From: Planctomycetota bacterium
Lineage (GTDB): Bacteria; Planctomycetota; Phycisphaerae; Phycisphaerales; UBA1924
Assembly: GCA_963204725.1 (NCBI GenBank)
Contig: CAUJHH010000073.1
Span: forward strand, 1 to 63,758
DNA length: 63,758 nt
Direction of reading: 5' to 3'
Shown: positions 31,249-37,875 of the stretch, piece by piece
How the letters are laid out: the number at the start of each line of letters is the position of its first letter
Position numbering within the stretch: the first letter of the stretch is position 1
Program-made: the position numbers and the translations under genes
The notes under the pieces: model-generated
What the model saw: only the letters and a program-made list of their open reading frames with translations
The model's database searches: none
What the model was told of the DNA's origin: nothing

Positions 31249-33636
31249 TCACATCAGAGCGACGGGATCGACATCAATCGCCGTATGAGAATCGCTCAGC
31301 AGTTTCCCCTGCCGTCGCGCCGCGCCAAGAACCCGTTGGACCGCGCCCGCCGCTCCCGTCGTTCCGGGCCGCCCGGGCGCCCGAACAATCAAATCCCACC
31401 GATGCCACCCTTCGATTCTCGCGATCACGCTCGGTACCGGGCCTTCGACCTCGACGCCTCCGACGACGGCCGCCTCGTTTCGAAGCGTGATTGCGAGTTC
31501 CTCTGCTCGGTTCTTCCCCGCTGTGTGGTCCTCATCCCGCACCACCACCCGAGCCATGCGGCCGGCCGGGGGGAGCCCCGCCGCTGCTCTGGTTCGCAAT
31601 TCCAACTCAGCAAACGCTCGAAAGTCGTGCGACGCGGCAAGTCGAATCGCGGGTGCATGGGGGTTGAAGGTCTGAACAATCACCACGCCCGGATGGTGCC
31701 CTCTCCCGGCCCTTCCCGCAACCTGCGACACGAGCTGATAGGTCCGTTCGGCAGCCCGGAAGTCGGGCAGGTTGAGGGCAGTGTCGGCGCTGATGACGCC
31801 AACCAGCCGTACGTTCGGAAAGTCGAGGCCCTTGGCGATCATCTGCGTGCCGAGCATGACTCGGGCCCGCCCTTGACCGAATCTGTCCAGGGCCTCGTGC
31901 AACTCTCGAACGCCACGGATGGTGTCGGCATCCAGACGCACCAGAGCCGACTTCGCTAGCTGTCCATCGAACAGTTCTTGGAGGATGGCCAGAAGCTCCT
32001 CCTCGACCCGTTGTGTCCCGACACCGAGACCCACGACCTTTCCGCCACACAACTCGCAAGCCCGGGGGACGAGCCGCTCCGCTCGGCAATGGTGGCATCG
32101 GACGACCTCGCCCTTGGGCAACTCCCTTCCCCGATGCAGGACCATGGCGGCATCGCACTCGGTACACGAGAGGGTCCATTTGCACGCGGGACAGTGCATG
32201 AACGTAGCGAATCCGCGTCGGTTCAGCAGCATGATCGCCTGGCCGCCATCGTTCAGCGTGCGAACCAACGCTCCCCGCAGGGTCGCTCCGATCATGAGCG
32301 GTCCCTTGCCACTGCCTCCCGCGCTCGGCCCGCCGCGCCCCCAGGGCTGCTCCGATGCGAGATCGATCACCCTTACATCCGGAAGCCGGCCCGCACCGGC
32401 TCGCTCCCGAAGCGTCCAGAGTCGAAACTTTCCCGAACCCGCGTTCGCCCAGCTCTCGAGCGACGGCGTCGCCGATCCGACCAGCACAGGGCAGTCTGCC
32501 ATCTGGGCACGCTTGATCGCAACGTCGCGTCCGTGATACCGAGGCAGCGTGTCCTGCTTGTACGACCCATCGTGCTCTTCATCGACGACGATGAGACCCA
32601 GGTCAGCAATCGGCGCGAAGACCGCAGAGCGGGCGCCGACCACGACTCTCGCCTCACCGCTGGAAGCCATGCGCCACTGGCGGTTCCGTTGGGATGCGCT
32701 CAGTCCCGAGTGAAGCACCGCGACCTGACCCGCAAACCTGCTCTCGAAGCGGCCCGCAGTCTGGGGTGTCAGCGCGATCTCCGGCACCAGCACAAGCGCA
32801 CGCTTCCCCGAGTCGATCACTCTTGCGATCAGACGCAGATAGACCTCCGTCTTGCCCGAACCTGTGACCCCGAAGAGCAAGTGAACGCCAAAGGCTCCGA
32901 GCGTCGCCGCGATGCCCTCGACCGCAACGTGTTGCTCCGAGTTCAACTCTGGAACTGCCTGGCCGCGCGGCCCATCGTCGTGTGCCTCGACCGGGGGCTC
33001 GTATCCCCGCGCTCGAACTTCCTCTCGCTGCGACCGAACGAGCAATCCAAGACCAACCAGCCTGTTGATGGGAGCAAGCGTGACCCCAAGGGCAGATGCG
33101 AGAGCCCTGGGCTCGAGCGGCCAGACCTCGCCCTCCATCAGCGAGATCCCGTTCCACGCCTCTTGAACACGCGGAGTCAGCCGAGCCGCTGCAAGGATCC
33201 CCTCCACCTTCACCTGCTCGCCCCTTGAAACCACCTCGACGACCCGGGCCCCGGTGCCGGCCTTCACCGCTCCGGGCACCATCGAAGCCAGTGTCATTCC
33301 CAGCGGAGCGACGTAGTACGCCGCGATCCAGCGCCCGAGCTCGACCAACTCGATCGGCAACTCCGCGCCGAGACGCTTCAGCACGTGTCGGACCTTCGTC
33401 CGGTCAAGGCCGTCCAAGAGCTCCGCAGACCCTTTGGCGATCACGACGCCTCTGGACTTGCCCCGCCCCAGCGGCACTTCGACCTGCTCTCCGACCCGGA
33501 TCTCGGGCCAGGGACTCGCATACGTCAATCCCTCGCCTTCAATGCCGCGTTCGACCGCAACGCGCACCAACGCCAGTCCCCGCTCCCGCGCGGCGTCCTC
33601 TTCCATCCCCGAGAATGGCAGCCGGGACATTTCCAC
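31249..33636 (-). CDS. priA: Primosomal protein N' (replication restart helicase)
   Basis: DEAH-type 3'-5' helicase of 795 residues that reloads the replisome at collapsed forks. N-terminal DNA-binding region with VEVPLGRGKSRGVV. Walker A is LLFGVTGSGKTEVYLRL, the DEEH box is IVVDEEHDGSYKQD, and motif III VLVGSATPSLES. A zinc-binding insert has four CxxC pairs (CPACKWTLSCTEC, CHHC, CELC). Later motifs are VMLGTQMIAKGLDFP and VAGRAGRGHHPG. The GTG at 33636 is favoured by a TAGATT box 6 nt upstream; in-frame ATGs at 33630 and 33606 are alternatives. Confidence 0.94.
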   Translation of the reverse strand: MEMSRLPFSGMEEDAARERGLALVRVAVERGIEGEGLTYASPWPEIRVGEQVEVPLGRGKSRGVVIAKGSAELLDGLDRTKVRHVLKRLGAELPIELVELGRWIAAYYVAPLGMTLASMVPGAVKAGTGARVVEVVSRGEQVKVEGILAAARLTPRVQEAWNGISLMEGEVWPLEPRALASALGVTLAPINRLVGLGLLVRSQREEVRARGYEPPVEAHDDGPRGQAVPELNSEQHVAVEGIAATLGAFGVHLLFGVTGSGKTEVYLRLIARVIDSGKRALVLVPEIALTPQTAGRFESRFAGQVAVLHSGLSASQRNRQWRMASSGEARVVVGARSAVFAPIADLGLIVVDEEHDGSYKQDTLPRYHGRDVAIKRAQMADCPVLVGSATPSLESWANAGSGKFRLWTLRERAGAGRLPDVRVIDLASEQPWGRGGPSAGGSGKGPLMIGATLRGALVRTLNDGGQAIMLLNRRGFATFMHCPACKWTLSCTECDAAMVLHRGRELPKGEVVRCHHCRAERLVPRACELCGGKVVGLGVGTQRVEEELLAILQELFDGQLAKSALVRLDADTIRGVRELHEALDRFGQGRARVMLGTQMIAKGLDFPNVRLVGVISADTALNLPDFRAAERTYQLVSQVAGRAGRGHHPGVVIVQTFNPHAPAIRLAASHDFRAFAELELRTRAAAGLPPAGRMARVVVRDEDHTAGKNRAEELAITLRNEAAVVGGVEVEGPVPSVIARIEGWHRWDLIVRAPGRPGTTGAAGAVQRVLGAARRQGKLLSDSHTAIDVDPVALM

Positions 33637-33639
33637 GCG

Positions 33640-33645
33640 TACAAT
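33640..33645 (+). promoter_or_regulatory. -10 box TACAAT, carA leaderless start
   Basis: TACAAT ends 8 nt before the carA ATG. It overlaps the priA box on the other strand by three bases. Confidence 0.55.
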
Positions 33646-33648
33646 CTA
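33643..33648 (-). promoter_or_regulatory. -10 box TAGATT, priA leaderless start
   Basis: Minus-strand TAGATT with a 6-nt spacer to the GTG at 33636. Shares AAT with the opposing carA box, so the two genes are served from one 17-bp gap. Confidence 0.5.
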
Positions 33649-33653
33649 GCCCG

Positions 33654-34928
33654 ATGACCGCACCCACCACGCCCCGTCGTTCGTCACCATCCAAATCCAC
33701 AGGCCGCGATCCCGGTTCCGAAGCGCTGTTTGCCAACCGCCCGCCAGCCCGGCTGGCCCTCGCGGACGGCTCGGTGTTTACCGGATTTGCATTCGGTGCC
33801 GTTGCCAGGGGTCTGGCGACAGTTGCGGAAGTCGTTTTCAGCACGGCGATGCTCGGATACCAGGAGTCTCTGACCGATCCTTCCTACACCGGCCAGATCC
33901 TGGTGGACACCTTTCCGCTCGTCGGAAACACCGGAACGAACGATCAGGACATGGAGTCGGCGAAGGTTCAGGTCTCAGGATTCGTCATCCGTGAACTCGC
34001 GCGCCACCCGTCAAGTTTCCGATCCACCCGCACGCTCGAGGCCTTTCTCGCTGCTTCGGGCGTCCTTGGAATTGAGGGCTTGGACACGCGCGCGATCACG
34101 AGGCGACTGCGCACATCCGGCTCGATGTCGGGCGTAATCACCGATCGCACCGACCTGACCGACTCGCAATTGGTCGACATGGCCAGGAAGGCCCCCTCGA
34201 TGGCGGGTCAGAACCTCGTGCCGGCAGTCGGATGCACCTCGGGCCGAACATGGGCCGAGACGCTCGGGGAATGGTCTCCTTCGGCGCCCACCCAACGGGA
34301 CGCGCGGCCTCTCTGTGTCCTCGCGCTCGACTGCGGCGCCAAGGCAAATATCTTTCGCAATCTGGCCGATCGGGGCTGCGAAGTCCGAGTCGTCCCGCAC
34401 AACACGCCCGCCCACGACATTCTCGCCATGCACGAGCAAGGCGAAATCGACGGGCTCTTCATTTCCAACGGTCCGGGTGACCCGGCAGCGGTCGAGCAGA
34501 CGATCGCGATGCTGCGGACGATCATCAGGTCCCGGCCGGAACGAGAGCTCCCGATCTTCGGGATCTGCCTCGGGCACCAACTCCTCTCACTCGCGATCGG
34601 CGCGAAGACCTACAAGCTCAAGTTCGGTCATCGGGGCGCGAACCAGCCGGTCCACAATCGCGTCACCGGGCATGTAGAGATCACCAGCCAGAACCATGGT
34701 TTCGCGGTCGATCCGGATTCGCTCGAGGCCGCCGGCGGCGAGGTCACGCACCTGCACCTCAATGACCACACGGTCGCGGGCTTTCGCATCAAGGGTCGTC
34801 CGATCTTTTCAGTGCAGCACCACCCCGAGGCCTCGCCCGGACCCCATGATGCAGCGTACCTCTTTGACCAGTTCGTAGACGCGATGCACTCGGCTCGGCG
34901 ACACCACGCTCCCGCTGTGGTCGGCTGA
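33654..34928 (+). CDS. carA: Carbamoyl-phosphate synthase small (glutaminase) subunit
   Basis: Supplies ammonia from glutamine to CarB for carbamoyl phosphate (arginine and pyrimidine synthesis). The N-terminal small-subunit domain (about 38-170) has LALADGSVFTGFAFG, GYQESLTDPSYTGQI and IEGLDTRAITRRLR. The class I glutaminase domain has the nucleophile in FGICLGHQLL (Cys305) and the His-Glu pair in FSVQHHPEASPGPHD. Length of 424 residues includes an N-terminal Ser/Thr/Pro-rich extension of about 30. No carB is adjacent. ATG directly follows TACAAT and there is no Shine-Dalgarno. Confidence 0.95.
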   Translation: MTAPTTPRRSSPSKSTGRDPGSEALFANRPPARLALADGSVFTGFAFGAVARGLATVAEVVFSTAMLGYQESLTDPSYTGQILVDTFPLVGNTGTNDQDMESAKVQVSGFVIRELARHPSSFRSTRTLEAFLAASGVLGIEGLDTRAITRRLRTSGSMSGVITDRTDLTDSQLVDMARKAPSMAGQNLVPAVGCTSGRTWAETLGEWSPSAPTQRDARPLCVLALDCGAKANIFRNLADRGCEVRVVPHNTPAHDILAMHEQGEIDGLFISNGPGDPAAVEQTIAMLRTIIRSRPERELPIFGICLGHQLLSLAIGAKTYKLKFGHRGANQPVHNRVTGHVEITSQNHGFAVDPDSLEAAGGEVTHLHLNDHTVAGFRIKGRPIFSVQHHPEASPGPHDAAYLFDQFVDAMHSARRHHAPAVVG

Positions 34929-35084
34929 CGTTGTGGTCCGATTTGTGCTCTCCAGCGTGCGAACTTGGTCCAAACGTTTGGCGGACAGGCGGATATGTGA
35001 ATTTGGGTATTCTGAACGGTTTGGATCGGTGCGTCCCAAAATGGGCTCGTTTGATGGAATTTTGCGCAGAAGCGCGCGTTACCC

Positions 35085-35112
35085 TTGCATCCACAAAACG
35101 CTCCGGTATATT
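35085..35112 (+). promoter_or_regulatory. Sigma-70-type promoter TTGCAT-N16-TATATT
   Basis: -35 TTGCAT at 35085-35090, 16-nt spacer, -10 TATATT at 35107-35112. This is the best match to a housekeeping promoter in the window and drives the exported protein gene at 35440. Confidence 0.75.
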
Positions 35113-35135
35113 CGATAGTGTGCTGCTCTGAGGGT

Positions 35136-35164
35136 TGACCGCCCGCGGGCGCATGTGCCGGTCA
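35136..35164 (+). other. 5' stem-loop in mRNA leader
   Basis: TGACCG (35136-35141) pairs with CGGTCA (35159-35164), enclosing the palindrome GCCCGCGGGC. It falls about 17 nt from the predicted mRNA 5' end and may stabilise the transcript. Confidence 0.4.
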
Positions 35165-35198
35165 GCGGCAGAAGAGAGATGCCGGTTCGCTCATGCGG

Positions 35199-35277
35199 GC
35201 CGGAGGTTTGCTGGAGGATCGGTGTGAGGTGTTCGGCAGCACCCCACGCCCGAGTCTTGGAGATGCCGGAGGTTTGC
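35199..35277 (+). repeat. 13-nt direct repeat in leader
   Basis: GCCGGAGGTTTGC occurs at 35199-35211 and again at 35265-35277, 66 bp apart. Its role is unknown; it could be a protein-binding or structural element of the leader. Confidence 0.5.
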
Positions 35278-35439
35278 AAGAACTTCGATACGTGAGGACA
35301 TCAGGCGTAGTGCTGCGTCTGTCAACACGTGCCAATCGCGTCAAACGAGAGAGCACTTTCCTGACCCGCTCTTTTCGTGTTTCACCTGTGGCCCAATCCG
35401 GCCGTTCCGAGTCGTGGTTTATTTCAAGAGGAGTGTTCA

Positions 35440-36594
35440 ATGAAGGCGAAGAGCTGCATGATGATTGCCGTGGCAGCGGGCGCTGCCTGCTCGGCGTTTG
35501 CTTCAGAGCCCCAGCTCGCGGTTGCGAGCCAGGCTCGTCACGCGGGCCATGTGTACGTCAACGTGCGCACCGGCGAGCGCGTGTTCACCCCGGCCAGCAC
35601 CGGTATCAGCCGCGCTGGCGATGGCATCTTCGTCAACGAAGACAATGCCGCCAACGGTAACTTCTTCTGGGGCATCGATAACCCCACCCGCACGGGCACG
35701 ATCCAGGCGTTCGGCTCCGAGGGTTCTGACTCTGGCGACATCCCCTTCAACACGGTCGTCGACGGCCTGGTTGTCGGCTACGCCACGAACGCCGGCCTCG
35801 AGATCGCTCCGGTCTCGACGCTCCCCGGCTTCACGATGATCAACTGGTTCTACGACAACGACGGCGGCATCGGCGACCTCGCCGGCGTCCCCGCGTTCGG
35901 CCTGCTCCTCAGCAGCGCGCCCGCCGCCTACTTCTCCGCCGGCTTCACCGGTTGGACCTTCACGTTCGACTTCGCTCCCGATAGCATCGGCGAGCTCGGC
36001 GACAACGACGGCTCCGCCACCGGCCCCTTCCAGATCAACGGCCCCAACCAGGGCGTTGACAAGGACGACACCGACGGCAACCCCAAGGCCGACTTCGGCT
36101 GGGCCTACACGTTCATCCAGGGCCAGACCGAGTCCAAGGGCACGACGGGTCCGTACCTCGTCCTCCCCTACTCGGCTGACGTCCTCGAGGACGATGAGCT
36201 CCTGACGGGCGCCACCGGCAACGCCGACGGCGTTCACGATCGCTTCAGCTACTGGGCGACCCCGACCAACCCCGGCACCGGCGCGGCCCACACCGCCCTG
36301 TACGGTGGCAACTACTGGTTCGGTGGCTGGCCCGCCGCTCCGTACGCCTCCTTCATGGTCGGCATCTACGGCACGGCTGGCGGCGGCGGTCCCGACTGTG
36401 GTCCCGCTGACTACAACGGCGACACCCTCGTCGACGTCCTCGACTTCCTGGACTTCCTGGATGACTACGGCGCGTGCGACGGCCTCCCGACGCCCTGCGG
36501 TAGCTTCGGCAACCCCGATGTCTACAACCCGGACGACTTCATCGACATCCTCGACTTCCTCGGCTTCTTCGACATCTTCGGTCAGTGCTCCTAA
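35440..36594 (+). CDS. Abundant exported protein with dockerin-like tail
   Basis: Protein of 384 residues with a signal peptide (residues 1 to about 21, ending AFAS). The body (about 22-320) is Gly/Asp/Asn/Thr-rich with predicted beta structure (VYVNVRTGERVFTPAST, GIDNPTRTG, FDFAPDSIGELGDNDGSAT) and matches no family I can name. The C-terminus holds two dockerin-like repeats, YNGDTLVDVLDFLDFLDDYG and FIDILDFLGFFDIFG, joined by CDGLPTPCG; the second has lost part of its calcium-loop consensus. Codon use is far more biased to C-ending codons than in neighbours, and promoter, leader, AAGAGGAG Shine-Dalgarno and terminator are all strong, pointing to high expression. Function unknown; surface or matrix protein is a guess. 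Confidence 0.85.
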   Translation: MKAKSCMMIAVAAGAACSAFASEPQLAVASQARHAGHVYVNVRTGERVFTPASTGISRAGDGIFVNEDNAANGNFFWGIDNPTRTGTIQAFGSEGSDSGDIPFNTVVDGLVVGYATNAGLEIAPVSTLPGFTMINWFYDNDGGIGDLAGVPAFGLLLSSAPAAYFSAGFTGWTFTFDFAPDSIGELGDNDGSATGPFQINGPNQGVDKDDTDGNPKADFGWAYTFIQGQTESKGTTGPYLVLPYSADVLEDDELLTGATGNADGVHDRFSYWATPTNPGTGAAHTALYGGNYWFGGWPAAPYASFMVGIYGTAGGGGPDCGPADYNGDTLVDVLDFLDFLDDYGACDGLPTPCGSFGNPDVYNPDDFIDILDFLGFFDIFGQCS

Positions 36595-36637
36595 TGCCTG
36601 ACTGACCCGTCCGACGGGTCAATCCGATGTCCAACGC

Positions 36638-36672
36638 AGCCCCCACGCTCCGGTGTGGGGGCTGTCTTTTTT
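36638..36672 (+). terminator. Rho-independent terminator
   Basis: Nine-bp stem AGCCCCCAC / GTGGGGGCT followed by GTCTTTTTT, 43 nt after the stop of the exported protein gene. The clearest terminator in the window. Confidence 0.92.
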
Positions 36673-36832
36673 GTTCACGCTTTCGTTGATGTTGGCGTTC
36701 GCGCCGGCACCCACGCACAACGCCGACCCAAATGGAGCCGCGGAACGGCGGAACACATGCGCGGGCAGCCACGGCGCGCGCACCGGCCGTGCTTCGGGTC
36801 CGCTCATTCAGAATCAGTTTCGATGTCCGCCG

Positions 36833-37237
36833 TCAGCCGATGACGCGGCAGCCGCTCGCGTCCTTCACGTACCTGGGCACGTTCGGGTCCATCGCGCGAG
36901 ACCACCAGTCGATCCCGCCGGCAATCGACATGGCATTCTCGATCCCGAGTTGCCGCAGCAGCAGGGCGGCCTTCATCGACCGACGCCCATGGTGGCACAG
37001 CACCGCGACCTCGGGCTTGCCGGCTGCTTCCACCTCTTCGATCCGAGATTGGATCTCGCCGAGCGGGATCAGCACCATGCCCTCGACACGGGCGGTTTCC
37101 CATTCGGACGGCTCGCGGCAGTCGATGACCAGGATCTCTCCCGGTCGTTCGCGCATCGCCTTCGCCGCCTCCCGGGGGGTGATCTCAAGGTCGCGTTGGA
37201 AGGGGTATCCGTCCGGAAGATCCGTGCCCATCGACAT
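36833..37237 (-). CDS. Rhodanese-domain protein
   Basis: Single rhodanese domain of 134 residues: LVIDCREPSEWETARVEGMV, then the active-site loop VLCHHGRRS with Cys81, and GIENAMSIAGGIDWW. Such proteins carry persulfide sulfur, for example to molybdopterin or Fe-S enzymes, but the acceptor is unknown. The ATG overlaps the stop of the preceding lipoprotein gene (ATGA), so the two are translationally coupled. Cytoplasmic by sequence. Convergent with the exported protein gene. Confidence 0.88.
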   Translation of the reverse strand: MSMGTDLPDGYPFQRDLEITPREAAKAMRERPGEILVIDCREPSEWETARVEGMVLIPLGEIQSRIEEVEAAGKPEVAVLCHHGRRSMKAALLLRQLGIENAMSIAGGIDWWSRAMDPNVPRYVKDASGCRVIG

Positions 37238-37800
37238 CAGTGCTCCTCCGATGCGGCACCTTCGCATCCCGTGCAGCCCGGATCTTCGCACGCCTGGCAA
37301 TCCGCCAGAGGAACGATGGAGCCGTGTGGTGTTCGCTCGAATTCTCGGTAGGGACTGGTGAGTTCCGCGGTTTGGGGCTCGACAAAGAGCAGCACCGGTA
37401 TCGACAACGCGTCGAACATCACGTTCGCGGGTGCGAGAAAGGCCTCGCCGATCTGATCGGGACTGCTCGAGAGCCCGAGCTCGAACGCGGTCGTGGCCGT
37501 CGGATACTCGCCCCGCGAGCGAGCGAGCGTGTGATCGGTCAACCCGTGGGTGCGGTAGGTTGGGCGATGTCCGACGCCGTCAACAGGCACGTGGATCGTC
37601 TTTGGCTCCCACTCCGAGCGTGTGACGCTCAGCAGCGATGGGGCGTCGTCCGAACGTGCCTCGATAACCTCGTGCTCAAACGCCGGCAGGAGCAGATCGT
37701 CGCCGATGGTGAGCCGATGATTCGACCCCACGCAGCCGGATGCGGCCGCAACGATGCAGGCAAGTGCAGCAGCGCTGGCCATATTGGTCGTTCGCTTCAT
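37237..37800 (-). CDS. Uncharacterised lipoprotein with Cys-rich tail
   Basis: Protein of 187 residues. The N-terminus MKRTTNMASAAALACIV ends in a lipobox-like AASGC (Cys at about 23), so it is probably a lipoprotein. The body has no recognised domain. The C-terminus has four cysteines in CQACEDPGCTGCEG, a spacing that could bind a metal or form disulfides. It is coupled to the rhodanese gene by an ATGA overlap. The ATG at 37800 is supported by a TACGCT box 6 nt upstream. Confidence 0.7.
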   Translation of the reverse strand: MKRTTNMASAAALACIVAAASGCVGSNHRLTIGDDLLLPAFEHEVIEARSDDAPSLLSVTRSEWEPKTIHVPVDGVGHRPTYRTHGLTDHTLARSRGEYPTATTAFELGLSSSPDQIGEAFLAPANVMFDALSIPVLLFVEPQTAELTSPYREFERTPHGSIVPLADCQACEDPGCTGCEGAASEEH

Positions 37801-37806
37801 GCCCAA

Positions 37807-37812
37807 AGCGTA
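37807..37812 (-). promoter_or_regulatory. -10 box TACGCT, lipoprotein leaderless start
   Basis: Minus-strand TACGCT with a 6-nt spacer to the ATG at 37800, in the gap after the kinase gene. Confidence 0.45.
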
Positions 37813-37875
37813 GCCGCGAATGGATGGCGCGTGCCAATCCGAACCCGCAGGGGCTTCCAGTGCCCAAAGGTTCCC

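Larger units (their letters stand above)
34929..35439 (+). other. 511-bp gene-free region with promoter and long leader
   Basis: I find no supported gene. About 34929-35080 is markedly richer in A and T than its surroundings. A strong promoter sits at 35085-35112. From the expected start near 35119 to the ATG at 35440 there is a leader of about 320 nt containing a 5' stem (35136-35164) and a 13-nt direct repeat at 35199 and 35265. No known riboswitch class is recognised. Confidence 0.6.

Noticed and set aside
33096..33653. 186-residue N-terminal extension of carA
   Set aside because: It lies opposite priA, is Arg/Pro/Ser-rich, and CarA homology with its own -10 box begins at 33654.
35162..35440. 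92-codon minus-strand frame in the gene-free region
   Set aside because: It covers the leader of the gene at 35440, has no start signals and a basic, Ser/Pro/Arg-rich product.
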